Positions 1 to 6,372 of a stretch of 6,409 nucleotides of DNA are shown here, in pieces. How positions within the stretch are numbered: the stretch's first letter is position 1; each line of letters starts with the position of its first letter. The position numbers and the translations under genes are program-made. This stretch comes from Deltaproteobacteria bacterium (GTDB lineage Bacteria > Desulfobacterota > Binatia > Binatales > Binataceae), in contig PMOH01000382.1 of NCBI GenBank assembly GCA_003161515.1, positions 1 to 6,409 of the forward strand, given 5' to 3'. The notes under the pieces are model-generated. The model worked only from the letters and a program-made list of their open reading frames with translations. It had not been told where the DNA came from and made no database searches.

Positions 1-2
1 AA

Positions 3-1013
3 GCGGAGCTGGCCTGGAAGAGCCATCGCTACTTCGTGAACTGGGGCGAGATGGTCGGCGGGCGATGCGGTTTCGTCGAGACTGGTTTCGCGGTGGTGGT
101 CGGCGAGCGCAATGCGGCGCGTCTGCGCACTAACGTCGCGATGCTGCAGCGCGTCGGCATCGATACTGAAGTTGTGACTCCGGCAACGCTACAGAAGCTC
201 GAGCCTCACGCATTCGTCGATGATGTCGCGATCGCCGCGTTCGAGCCACATAGCGGGTACGCTGATCCAGTCGCGACAACCGAGGCGATGGCAGCTGCGG
301 CGAAACGTCACGGGGCGGAGTTTTCGACGAATACGCCGGTCGCGAGAATCGTGGATCGCGGCGGGCGCGCGACGGGCGTCGTGGATGCTTCGGGACACGT
401 TCACGAGGCTGACGCGGTGTGCATCGTCGCAGGGCCGTGGACGGACGTGCTGCTTGCGCCGATCGGCGTGAAGATTGGGATCAAGAGCGAGCGTGCGCAG
501 ATCGCATTTTTCAAGCGCCCTCCTCAACTGAAACACTGCATCTATATAGATACGATCGCGGGCAGCTATTTTCGACCGCATGGAGACGATCTCACGCTGG
601 CTGGTTTGGGTGGTTGGCGCGCCGAGGCAGAGGCGAATCCCGACGATTTTCGCGAGGCCAACGACGACGCCTTCGTCGCGGCGGTGCGCGAGCGGCTTGC
701 GAAAAGGATCCCCGCGATGGCCGATGCGCCCTACTCGCGCGGTCACGCAGGAATTTACGACGTCAGCCCGGACGCGCGCGCCGTGATGGGCCGCGTACCT
801 ACTGTCGAGGGGCTGTTTGTCGCGGCGGGTTTCAGCGGGACGGGATTCAAGACTGCGCCACAGGTTGGCGCGTCGATGAGCGAGCTGATTTTGACCGGTA
901 GCAGCACGACGGTTGATCTGACGCCGTTTGGTTTCGAGCGAATTTTGAGCGGTCAGATGATTGAGAGTCCGAATGAATACGAGATGGGCGCGGGCTTCGG
1001 ACATAAGCTCTGA
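3..1013 (+). CDS. FAD-dependent oxidoreductase, DAO family (sarcosine oxidase/DadA-like), 5'-truncated by window edge
   Basis: The reading frame is open to the left edge and gives 336 residues ending in TGA at 1011-1013; the GTG at 36 is internal, because similar protein sequence (AELAWKSHRYF) continues upstream of it. The family oxidises the C-N bond of secondary or primary amines or amino acids using FAD. Typical features seen are SERAQIAFF in the middle, the GHAGIYDVSPD segment (741-773) and the C-terminal FAD-contact motif GFSGTGFKTAPQVG followed by a helix. Family members are about 380-410 residues, so some 50-70 N-terminal residues, including the GxGxxG Rossmann motif, lie outside the window. 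At the site where monomeric sarcosine oxidase carries its flavin-linking Cys (CMYTLTPD), this protein has GIYDVSPD, so flavin attachment through that Cys is not expected. Substrate cannot be read from sequence; sarcosine, dimethylglycine, D-amino acids or related amines are all possible. No partner subunit gene is visible downstream. Confidence 0.88.
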   Translation, partial: AELAWKSHRYFVNWGEMVGGRCGFVETGFAVVVGERNAARLRTNVAMLQRVGIDTEVVTPATLQKLEPHAFVDDVAIAAFEPHSGYADPVATTEAMAAAAKRHGAEFSTNTPVARIVDRGGRATGVVDASGHVHEADAVCIVAGPWTDVLLAPIGVKIGIKSERAQIAFFKRPPQLKHCIYIDTIAGSYFRPHGDDLTLAGLGGWRAEAEANPDDFREANDDAFVAAVRERLAKRIPAMADAPYSRGHAGIYDVSPDARAVMGRVPTVEGLFVAAGFSGTGFKTAPQVGASMSELILTGSSTTVDLTPFGFERILSGQMIESPNEYEMGAGFGHKL

Positions 1014-1031
1014 CTTGATCGAAAAAGTCAC

Positions 1032-1060
1032 GCGACAAGAGATCGGCCCTTTGTTACGAT
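1032..1060 (+). promoter_or_regulatory. Possible sigma70-type promoter for the DUF4331 gene
   Basis: In the 89-base gap after the oxidoreductase, GCGACA (1032-1037, four of six matches to TTGACA) lies 17 bases before TACGAT (1055-1060, four of six matches to TATAAT). A TG at 1052-1053 makes an extended -10. A start near 1067 would leave a leader of about 36 bases ahead of the ATG at 1103. The match is by eye only; co-transcription with the upstream gene is the alternative. Confidence 0.33.
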
Positions 1061-1102
1061 TTTTGCCGGACTTCCCAATCTTCGATTCAAAGGAGAAAAC
1101 AA

Positions 1103-2128
1103 ATGTCGAACCATTTTACCGGACTCAGTCTCGGACCGCCGCTTGGCGACCAACGTCTCGACCTGTGCGATCTCTACGCGTTTCAGTCGCCAAAGGATTC
1201 GTCGCGGACGGTGATCATTCTCAATGCAAATCCGAATGCTGACGCGCTTCATCCGGACGCGATCTACCGCCTCAATATCGACAACGATGGTGATTTGCTG
1301 ACGGATATCGCGATCAGCTACGTGTTTTCGAAGCCGCAAAACGGCAAGCAGACGTTCAACGTATTTCTGGCGAAAGGCACTGAGTCGCGTTCGGTTGAGG
1401 CGGTCGGGAAGAAGATCGTCAGCGATGCGGAGGTCTCGTTCGGGCCCAAGCCCAATATCGTCAAGGCGGGTGATTACACATTCTTTGCCGGCAGTCGCAG
1501 CGACGCGTTCTTTTTCGACTTCGACGGAATCAAGGCGCTGTTCGATATCCGGGGGAAACGGAACTTCACCGAACCTCACCTCGCGACCCTTGGCGGCAAG
1601 TCGCCGTGGACCGGGGTGGATTCGAATACAACCGCGAACGTGTTCTCGACGGCGGTCGAGCTGCCGACGAGCGAGCTGGCTCTGAAGCGCGCCGAAGTAC
1701 ATATTTGGGGACGATGCAGCGTGCGGCAGGACGGCAAGCTGCTACACGTCGATCGCGCGGGTCATCCGTCAGTCAGCAGCTTCTTCAACACCGACGATAC
1801 CAAGCTGGAATACAACGCGAGCGAGCCGGTGAACGATCGCAAGCGTTGGATCGATCAGTTCGTGCATCTGATGGGACATACGGGGAATTACACGCGCGAG
1901 GAAGCGATCGCGGCGATCGATAAGGAAGGGACGCTGCCCGATGTGATGACGTTGAATCCGTCGAAGCCGGCAAAGTATCCCAACGGCCGCACTTTCCTCG
2001 ACGACGTGATCGATTACCGGCTCGCGTTCCTCACTAAGAATGAATGTCCGCCGAGCGGACTCAAGCCGCACAGCGACACGCTCAAGGAGTTCCCGTACCT
2101 GGGCACGCCGCATCAGAAGAAGAGCTAG
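1103..2128 (+). CDS. DUF4331 family protein, function unknown
   Basis: A complete 341-residue protein. The ATG is supported by AAAGGAG (1089-1095) seven bases upstream. It shows the DUF4331 layout: an N-terminal SNHFTGLSLGPPLGDQRLDLCDLYAF block (residues 2-27), then NANPNAD and an acidic IDNDGDLLTDIAI segment (58-71), a central FFAGSRSDAFFFDFDGI block (127-143), and the C-terminal NGRTFLDDVIDYRLAFLT (294-311) followed by a PHSD/FPYLGTPH end (322-337). These are hallmarks of the family, whose biochemical role is not established. No signal peptide or membrane segment is visible, so this copy looks cytoplasmic, although I recall family members that carry export signals. It follows an amine-oxidase-type gene by 89 bases and converges on cysE; neither neighbour clearly explains it. 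The family call is firm, the function is unknown. Confidence 0.9.
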   Translation: MSNHFTGLSLGPPLGDQRLDLCDLYAFQSPKDSSRTVIILNANPNADALHPDAIYRLNIDNDGDLLTDIAISYVFSKPQNGKQTFNVFLAKGTESRSVEAVGKKIVSDAEVSFGPKPNIVKAGDYTFFAGSRSDAFFFDFDGIKALFDIRGKRNFTEPHLATLGGKSPWTGVDSNTTANVFSTAVELPTSELALKRAEVHIWGRCSVRQDGKLLHVDRAGHPSVSSFFNTDDTKLEYNASEPVNDRKRWIDQFVHLMGHTGNYTREEAIAAIDKEGTLPDVMTLNPSKPAKYPNGRTFLDDVIDYRLAFLTKNECPPSGLKPHSDTLKEFPYLGTPHQKKS

Positions 2129-2150
2129 ATTGTAGAGAGTTCTGGCCGAG

Positions 2151-2176
2151 GAGGGCTGGCGTTGTTGCTAGCCCTT
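2151..2176 (+). terminator. Hairpin between convergent DUF4331 and cysE genes, possible terminator
   Basis: GGGCTGGC (2153-2160) pairs with GCTAGCCC (2167-2174) with one G-U pair and a six-base loop; A2152-T2175 and a G-U pair extend it to about 10 bp. The plus-strand sequence after it is TTGTTGG, only a weak U-tract, and the minus-strand exit has no U-run. The cysE TAG stop (2168-2170) lies inside the 3' arm. It may end or roadblock transcripts from both sides; intrinsic termination is uncertain. Confidence 0.4.
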
Positions 2177-2887
2177 GTTGGCGAGGATGCGGTCGGGGGT
2201 CGGCGGATGGTGCTCGCTGACTTTGTCTTCGAGGCAGTCCTGGCGCTCCTCGATTTCTTCCATGCGCACACCCATCCGGTTGAGTTTCTCGATCAGATTG
2301 CCCATCGCGCGCGCGACCGGATCGGGCAGCTTGGCGTGATCGAGATCCATCACGTCGTGGCGAGGGTTGTCGCCCTCGATCACCTTTCCCGGAATTCCCA
2401 CGACGGTTGACCACGGCGGCGACGACGACACGACCACGGCGCCGGCGCCGATACGACTGCCCTCGCCGATTCGCACCGGGCCGATCACCGACGCGCCCGC
2501 ACTGACCATCACGTGATCCTCGAGGGTCGGATGCCGCTTTTCTTTCTTGAGGCTGGTGCCGCCGAGGGTGACGCCCTGGTAGAGGAGAACGTCGTCGCCG
2601 ATTTCCACGGTCTCGCCCATCACGATCCCCATCCCGTGATCGATGAACAGGCGGCGGCCGATTTTCGCGCCGGGATGGATTTCGATTCCAGTGATGAAGC
2701 GCGCGATCTCACTGACGAAGCGGCCGAGAAACTTGCACTGGTGCTCCCAGAGCCAATGTGCGACGCGGTAATGCCAGATGGCGTGGAGGCCGGGATACAG
2801 GAGCACGACTTCGATCGTAGAGCGCGCGGCGGGGTCGCGGTCGAAGATCGACTGGATGTCTTCCCTCATTCGGCTCAGAACACCCAT
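2168..2887 (-). CDS. cysE: Serine O-acetyltransferase
   Basis: This cytoplasmic enzyme transfers acetyl from acetyl-CoA to L-serine, giving O-acetylserine, the committed step of cysteine synthesis. The 239-residue protein is the short CysE form. An N-terminal helical part (1-66) leads to a left-handed beta-helix of hexapeptide repeats starting at [11 protein letters not shown] (67-77). Active-site blocks are [12 protein letters not shown] (82-93, with the catalytic-type His84), GVTLGGT (105-111) and KRHPTLED (117-124). A turn, VVGIPGKVI (162-170), closes the helix. The C-terminus (about 190-220) is charged, heptad-like and probably coiled-coil. The ATG at 2887 is preceded by AGAGG (2896-2900) with an eight-base spacer. 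It is the last gene of the lysC-cimA-cysE operon, 30 bases after cimA. Family members are often feedback-inhibited by cysteine; whether this one is cannot be read here. Confidence 0.95.
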   Translation of the reverse strand: MGVLSRMREDIQSIFDRDPAARSTIEVVLLYPGLHAIWHYRVAHWLWEHQCKFLGRFVSEIARFITGIEIHPGAKIGRRLFIDHGMGIVMGETVEIGDDVLLYQGVTLGGTSLKKEKRHPTLEDHVMVSAGASVIGPVRIGEGSRIGAGAVVVSSSPPWSTVVGIPGKVIEGDNPRHDVMDLDHAKLPDPVARAMGNLIEKLNRMGVRMEEIEERQDCLEDKVSEHHPPTPDRILANKG

Positions 2888-2917
2888 GGCACGTACCTCT
2901 TTTGCGACCGCCGCGAG

Positions 2918-4606
2918 TCAGGCCTTTGGATGGGCGGCGTGGCTGTTCTCCGCGGATTTGGACGACCGCGGACGCGATCCGTTTTGTTTTCCGGCCGCCG
3001 CTTTCGCGCGCGGCTTCACATTATCCTTGTGCAGCTTGTATTCGACCGAGTCAACCAGCGCCTGCCAACTCGCCTCGACGACGTTGCTCGACAATCCCAC
3101 GGTGCCCCATCGGCGCTTGCCGTCGGTAGATTCGATCAGCACGCGGACGCGCGCTTCGGTGCCGGCGCCGTTGTCGAGTACGCGAACTTTGTAATCGACC
3201 AGCTGCATCGCCTCGAGATTGGGATAGTACGGCAACAGCGCAGCGCGCAGCGCCGAATCGAGCGCGTTGACGGGGCCGTTGCCGATCGCGGAGTTGCGCG
3301 TGCGCACGCCGTCGGGGCCTTCGAGCACGACGACCGCTTCGCTGAACGGCGCGCGATCCTCGTGCCACTTGTCGTCGAACACGCGGAAGCTGACGAAGTT
3401 GAAATGTTCCTTGACGAGGCCGAGCGTCCGCAGCATCAGCAGCTCGAACGACGCGTCGGCACCGTCGAAGGTGTAGCCGGCGCCTTCGAGGCGCTTGAGC
3501 TCGTCGAGCAGCGCGCCGATCTTGTCGTCGCTGGCCGAATCGATCTCGAGGCCGAACTCCTTGGCCTTGTACACGATGTTGGCGCGGCCGGAGAGCTCGG
3601 AGAGCAGGACGCGGCGATCGTTGCCGAGCAGCGCAGGATCGATGTGCTCGTAAGTCGCGGTGTTGCGCTGGATTCCCGATACGTGCAAGCCGCCCTTGTG
3701 CGCGAACGCACTGCGGCCGACGTAAGGCTGGCGCGCGAACGGCGTGATGTTGGCGAGCTCGTACACCAGGGTCGAGACCTCGCGCATCGTTTTAAGCTTC
3801 GCGGGCGGCACGCAATGGTAGCCGAGCTTGAGCTGCAGGTTGGCGACGACCGAGACGAGATTCGCGTTACCGCATCGCTCGCCGAAGCCGTTGATCGTGC
3901 CCTGCACTTGCGTCGCGCCGGCCTTTACACCGGCGAGACTGTTGGCGACTGCGACTTCGGAGTCGTTGTGGCAGTGAATTCCAATCGGACAATTCACCGC
4001 AGCCCGCGCCGCCGTGACGGCGGCCTCGATTTCATGCGGCAAGCGTCCGCCGTTGGTATCGCATAGCGCGATCAGTGTAACGCCGGCGTCGTCGACTGCC
4101 TTCAGGCAGGCGAGCGCGTACTCTGGATTGTGAAAATAGCCGTCGAAGAAATGCTCGGCGTCGAAAATCGCCTCGTCGAAATTCTTTTTCAGGAACGCGA
4201 TCGTGTCATTGAGAATTTCGAGATTTTCGTTGAGCGGAATCCTGAGCGCCTCGCGCACATGCATATCCCAAGTCTTGCCGACCACGGTCGCGACCTGGGT
4301 GCCGGTGCGGAGCAGCAATTGGAGATTGCGATCGGCTGAGGCGCGGACTCCCGAGCGGCGGGTCGAGCCGAAGGCCGCGATCTTGGCGTGACGAATTTTT
4401 ATCTTCTTGATCTCTTTGAAGAACGCCGCGTCGCGATCGTTCGAGCCCGGCCATCCGCCCTCGATGTAATCGAAACCGAGATCGTCGAGCCGCTCGGCAA
4501 TCGAAACCTTGTCCTCGACCGTCAGCGAGACGTCCTCGGACTGGCACCCGTCACGCAACGTGGTGTCGTAAACCTGGATATGCTTTGCATCCGCCATCGG
4601 ACTCAA
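2918..4606 (-). CDS. cimA: Citramalate synthase (CimA type), first step of threonine-independent isoleucine synthesis
   Basis: Condenses pyruvate with acetyl-CoA to (R)-citramalate, which the leucine-pathway enzymes turn into 2-oxobutanoate for isoleucine. Counting 562 residues from the TTG at 4606, the HMGL-like TIM barrel covers about 9-285. It has VYDTTLRDG (12-20; metal ligand Asp19), YIEGGWPGSN (47-56), GSTRR (80-84), LCDTNGG (181-187), GIHCHND (209-215; ligands His211 and His213) and GERCGNANL (242-250; Asn247). A linker and a LeuA-type regulatory domain (about 405-525) follow, suggesting allosteric control, probably by isoleucine. YIEGGWPGSN and the missing 2-isopropylmalate synthase signature favour CimA over LeuA or homocitrate synthase. 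The last 30 or so residues form a basic, Ala/Lys/Ser-rich tail. The start is either TTG 4606, overlapping the lysC stop, or ATG 4597 (MADAKHIQ); RBS spacing favours TTG, codon preference ATG. Confidence 0.93.
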   Translation of the reverse strand: MSPMADAKHIQVYDTTLRDGCQSEDVSLTVEDKVSIAERLDDLGFDYIEGGWPGSNDRDAAFFKEIKKIKIRHAKIAAFGSTRRSGVRASADRNLQLLLRTGTQVATVVGKTWDMHVREALRIPLNENLEILNDTIAFLKKNFDEAIFDAEHFFDGYFHNPEYALACLKAVDDAGVTLIALCDTNGGRLPHEIEAAVTAARAAVNCPIGIHCHNDSEVAVANSLAGVKAGATQVQGTINGFGERCGNANLVSVVANLQLKLGYHCVPPAKLKTMREVSTLVYELANITPFARQPYVGRSAFAHKGGLHVSGIQRNTATYEHIDPALLGNDRRVLLSELSGRANIVYKAKEFGLEIDSASDDKIGALLDELKRLEGAGYTFDGADASFELLMLRTLGLVKEHFNFVSFRVFDDKWHEDRAPFSEAVVVLEGPDGVRTRNSAIGNGPVNALDSALRAALLPYYPNLEAMQLVDYKVRVLDNGAGTEARVRVLIESTDGKRRWGTVGLSSNVVEASWQALVDSVEYKLHKDNVKPRAKAAAGKQNGSRPRSSKSAENSHAAHPKA

Positions 4607-5850
4607 ACTGACTCCCGCACCGCGGCGTTATGCTCGCCGCCGCCGTTGATAAACGCGTCGTGCAACGCACGCATCGCGAGCTCGCCGTATTTCGAATTGA
4701 CTACGACCGACACTTTAATTTCCGAGGTCGAAATCATCTCGATATTAATTCGTTCGGTCGCGAGCACCTCGAACATGGTGGAGGCGACGCCCGAATGGGT
4801 GCGCATGCCGACGCCGACGACCGAGACTTTGGCGACCTGATCGTTGTGCCGCACCCCTGCAGCGCCGATTTCTTTGGCGGTACGCTCGACGATTTCGAGC
4901 GCGCGCTTCAGATCTTCGCGTCCGATCGTAAACGTCATGTCGGTGCGGCCGTCGGCGCTGGCATTCTGGATAATCATGTCGACGACGATTCCCGCGTGCG
5001 CGATCGGGCTGAAAATTTTCGCCGCGAGCCCGGGCCGATCCTCGACGCCAGCGACGGTTATCTTGCTTTGGTTCTGGTCGAGCGTTACGCCCGAGACGAG
5101 CACGTCCTCCATCAGATGATCCTCTTGTCCGACCCACGTCCCCTCGGCTTCACCGAAGCTGGAGCGGACGACGAGCGGCACGTTGTAGCGGCGGGCGAGT
5201 TCTACCGAACGGGTTTGCAGGACCTTGGCGCCGAGCCCCGCCATCTCGAGCATCTCGTCGTAGGAGATGCGCCCGAGTTTTTTTGCTTTGGGGCAGACGT
5301 TGGGATCGGCGGTATAGACGCCGTCCACGTCAGTGTAGATTTCGCACGCGTCGGCTTTCAGAGCCGCTGCGAGCGCGACAGCGGTCAGGTCGGATGCGCC
5401 GCGGCCAAGCGTCGTGATATCGCCATTGGGATTGACGCCTTGATATCCGGCGACGACGACAATCATCCCGTCGTCGAGCGAGCGCATCACGCGATCGCAT
5501 TGCACGGATTTGATTCGCGCGCGGCCGTGATTTGAGTCAGTGGTCAGGTTCATCTGAAATGCGAGAAAAGAAACCGTCGGATGGCCCATCGACTGCAAGC
5601 GGATCGCGAGCAGGGCGGCAGAGACTTGCTCTCCGGTCGCGACCAGCACGTCGGTCTCTCGCGCGCTCGGCGATTCGCTGAGTTCGGAGGCGAGCTGGAA
5701 CAGACGATTAGTCTCGCCCGCCATCGCGGACACGACCACGACGATCCGATTTCCGCCGTCGCGCGATCGCAAAACGCGATCGGCGACCGCCTTGATTCGT
5801 TCGATCGAGCCGACCGAGGTGCCGCCGTATTTTTGAACCACTAATCCCAT
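4603..5850 (-). CDS. lysC: Aspartate kinase (monofunctional, two ACT domains)
   Basis: Phosphorylates L-aspartate to aspartyl-4-phosphate with ATP, the entry step to lysine, threonine and methionine; cytoplasmic. At 415 residues it matches the usual monofunctional length (about 400-415). The amino-acid kinase domain (1-235) has KYGGTSVG (7-14), VVVSAMAGETNRL (38-50), TDSNHGRARI (104-113), TTLGRGASD (146-154) and YTDVDGVYTADP (172-183). Two ACT regulatory repeats follow at about 262-330 (ITVAGVEDRPGLAAKIF) and 340-410 (VSVVGVGMRTHSGVASTMF, then SEIKVSVVV), so feedback inhibition by lysine and/or threonine is likely. One oddity is Ala152 where most relatives have Gly (GRGGSD). The ATG at 5850 gives the canonical N-terminus MGLVVQKYGGTSVG; a modest AGGG (5862-5859) lies eight bases upstream. 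It is the first gene of the operon with cimA and cysE, and no dehydrogenase domain is fused to it. Confidence 0.96.
   Translation of the reverse strand: MGLVVQKYGGTSVGSIERIKAVADRVLRSRDGGNRIVVVVSAMAGETNRLFQLASELSESPSARETDVLVATGEQVSAALLAIRLQSMGHPTVSFLAFQMNLTTDSNHGRARIKSVQCDRVMRSLDDGMIVVVAGYQGVNPNGDITTLGRGASDLTAVALAAALKADACEIYTDVDGVYTADPNVCPKAKKLGRISYDEMLEMAGLGAKVLQTRSVELARRYNVPLVVRSSFGEAEGTWVGQEDHLMEDVLVSGVTLDQNQSKITVAGVEDRPGLAAKIFSPIAHAGIVVDMIIQNASADGRTDMTFTIGREDLKRALEIVERTAKEIGAAGVRHNDQVAKVSVVGVGMRTHSGVASTMFEVLATERINIEMISTSEIKVSVVVNSKYGELAMRALHDAFINGGGEHNAAVRESV
4612..4616 (-). promoter_or_regulatory. Ribosome binding site bearing on the cimA start choice
   Basis: On the minus strand GGGAG (4616-4612), within the 3' end of lysC, is five bases from the TTG at 4606-4604 and 14 bases from the ATG at 4597-4595. 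No better Shine-Dalgarno sequence lies between. The spacing suits TTG, whose last two bases are shared with the lysC TGA in the string TTGA (4606-4603), implying coupled translation. Confidence 0.5.
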
Positions 5851-5889
5851 GCAAATGACCCTATTCCCCTGAAAACGGGGTGATCGAGT

Positions 5890-5915
5890 ATTATGATCGG
5901 AAAATCGGGCTCAAA
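5890..5915 (-). promoter_or_regulatory. Possible promoter of the lysC-cimA-cysE operon
   Basis: In the 143-base divergent gap, the minus strand reads CATAAT (5895-5890, five of six matches to TATAAT) inside CATAATAC. TTTGAG (5915-5910) lies upstream as a poor -35, 14 bases from CATAAT or 16 bases from the overlapping TAATAC. A start near 5883 would give a leader of about 32 bases. No lysine riboswitch, T-box or leader peptide is visible, and the leader is too short for a riboswitch. A promoter for the cupin gene must also lie in this gap; TAAGAT (5957-5962) is a candidate -10 but lacks a convincing -35. Confidence 0.22.
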
Positions 5916-5993
5916 CCAGACCCCCTGCTACCGTAACTTCTGCTTCGGCAAGCGGTTAAGATAGATATCAGACGCAATTGCGGAGATAACACG

Positions 5994-6329
5994 ATGCCTT
6001 TCATCGACACTAATGAGTTGAAGACAATCGAGCGGCTTCCCGGATGGAAAGGAAAGTACTTCGATTCGGAGAGCATGACCTTCGGGCACTATGTGTTTGC
6101 GGCGGGGTCGTCGATCCATGAGCACTCGCATGCGAATGAGGAAGTTTGGAACGTGATTGAGGGGCAACTCGAAGTGACGATCGGCGGAAAGAAGCAAATC
6201 GCGGGCCCGGGATGCGTCGCGATCGTGCCGCCGGACACGCTTCATTTTGTGAGAGCGGTCACGGACGGGCGGGCGATTGTCGTGGACTATCCGCTGCGTC
6301 GCGAGATGAGCAAGCAACCTAACCCCTAA
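5994..6329 (+). CDS. Small single-domain cupin protein (Cupin_2-like)
   Basis: A 111-residue protein with an ATG preceded by CGGAG (5981-5985) at eight bases. Cupin motif 1 is exact: G38-x5-H44-x-H46-x3-E50-x6-G57, within GSSIHEHSHANEEVWNVIEG. Motif 2 is relaxed: G73-x5-P79-x-D81-x2-H84, with Asp81 in place of the usual Gly and Ala88 in place of the usual Asn. His44, His46, Glu50 and His84 form the expected metal site of one beta-barrel. Small stand-alone cupins include dioxygenases, isomerases, lyases and sugar- or ligand-binding proteins, and nothing here selects one. There is no signal peptide or DNA-binding domain. It is divergent from lysC and appears monocistronic within the window. Confidence 0.85.
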   Translation: MPFIDTNELKTIERLPGWKGKYFDSESMTFGHYVFAAGSSIHEHSHANEEVWNVIEGQLEVTIGGKKQIAGPGCVAIVPPDTLHFVRAVTDGRAIVVDYPLRREMSKQPNP

Positions 6330-6341
6330 CCTCTCTTGATC

Positions 6342-6372
6342 TCTCAGGCGAAGCTGCGTTTTAGCTTTGAGA
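6342..6372 (+). terminator. Weak hairpin downstream of the cupin gene
   Basis: AAGCT (6351-6355) pairs with AGCTT (6363-6367) across a seven-base loop. TCTCA (6342-6346) pairs with the adjoining TGAGA (6368-6372), leaving GGCG bulged on the 5' side. The sequence after it, TAATTTGGG, has only a short T-run. It begins 13 bases after the cupin stop, as a terminator would, but the bulge and poor U-tract make this tentative. The remaining bases to the right edge show no gene. Confidence 0.25.

Noticed and set aside
189..1031. Minus-strand open frame (280 codons) antisense to the FAD oxidoreductase
   Set aside because: Arg-rich composition without domain motifs; the opposite strand carries a clear DAO-family protein.
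2513..4066. Long plus-strand open frame (517 codons) antisense to cysE and cimA
   Set aside because: It lies opposite two unmistakable conserved genes. Its product is low-complexity, rich in Ala/Arg/Val/Asp/Glu with no domain pattern, as expected for the complement of GC-rich codons, and it spans two unrelated genes.
2918..4606. 2-isopropylmalate synthase (leuA) or homocitrate synthase
   Set aside because: The YIEGGWPGSN, FFDGYFHNPEYAL and CDTNGG segments match the CimA type in the layout I know; LeuA proteins have a different N-terminal signature.
4630..5535. Plus-strand open frame (301 codons) antisense to lysC
   Set aside because: It is a mirror frame of a conserved aspartokinase, with no recognisable motif and no RBS of note.
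5851..5993. Lysine riboswitch, T-box or leader-peptide attenuator ahead of lysC
   Set aside because: The gap is only 143 bases and shared with a divergent gene; I see no riboswitch-like helices, no specifier/antiterminator pair, no Lys- or Thr-rich mini-ORF and no strong terminator hairpin.
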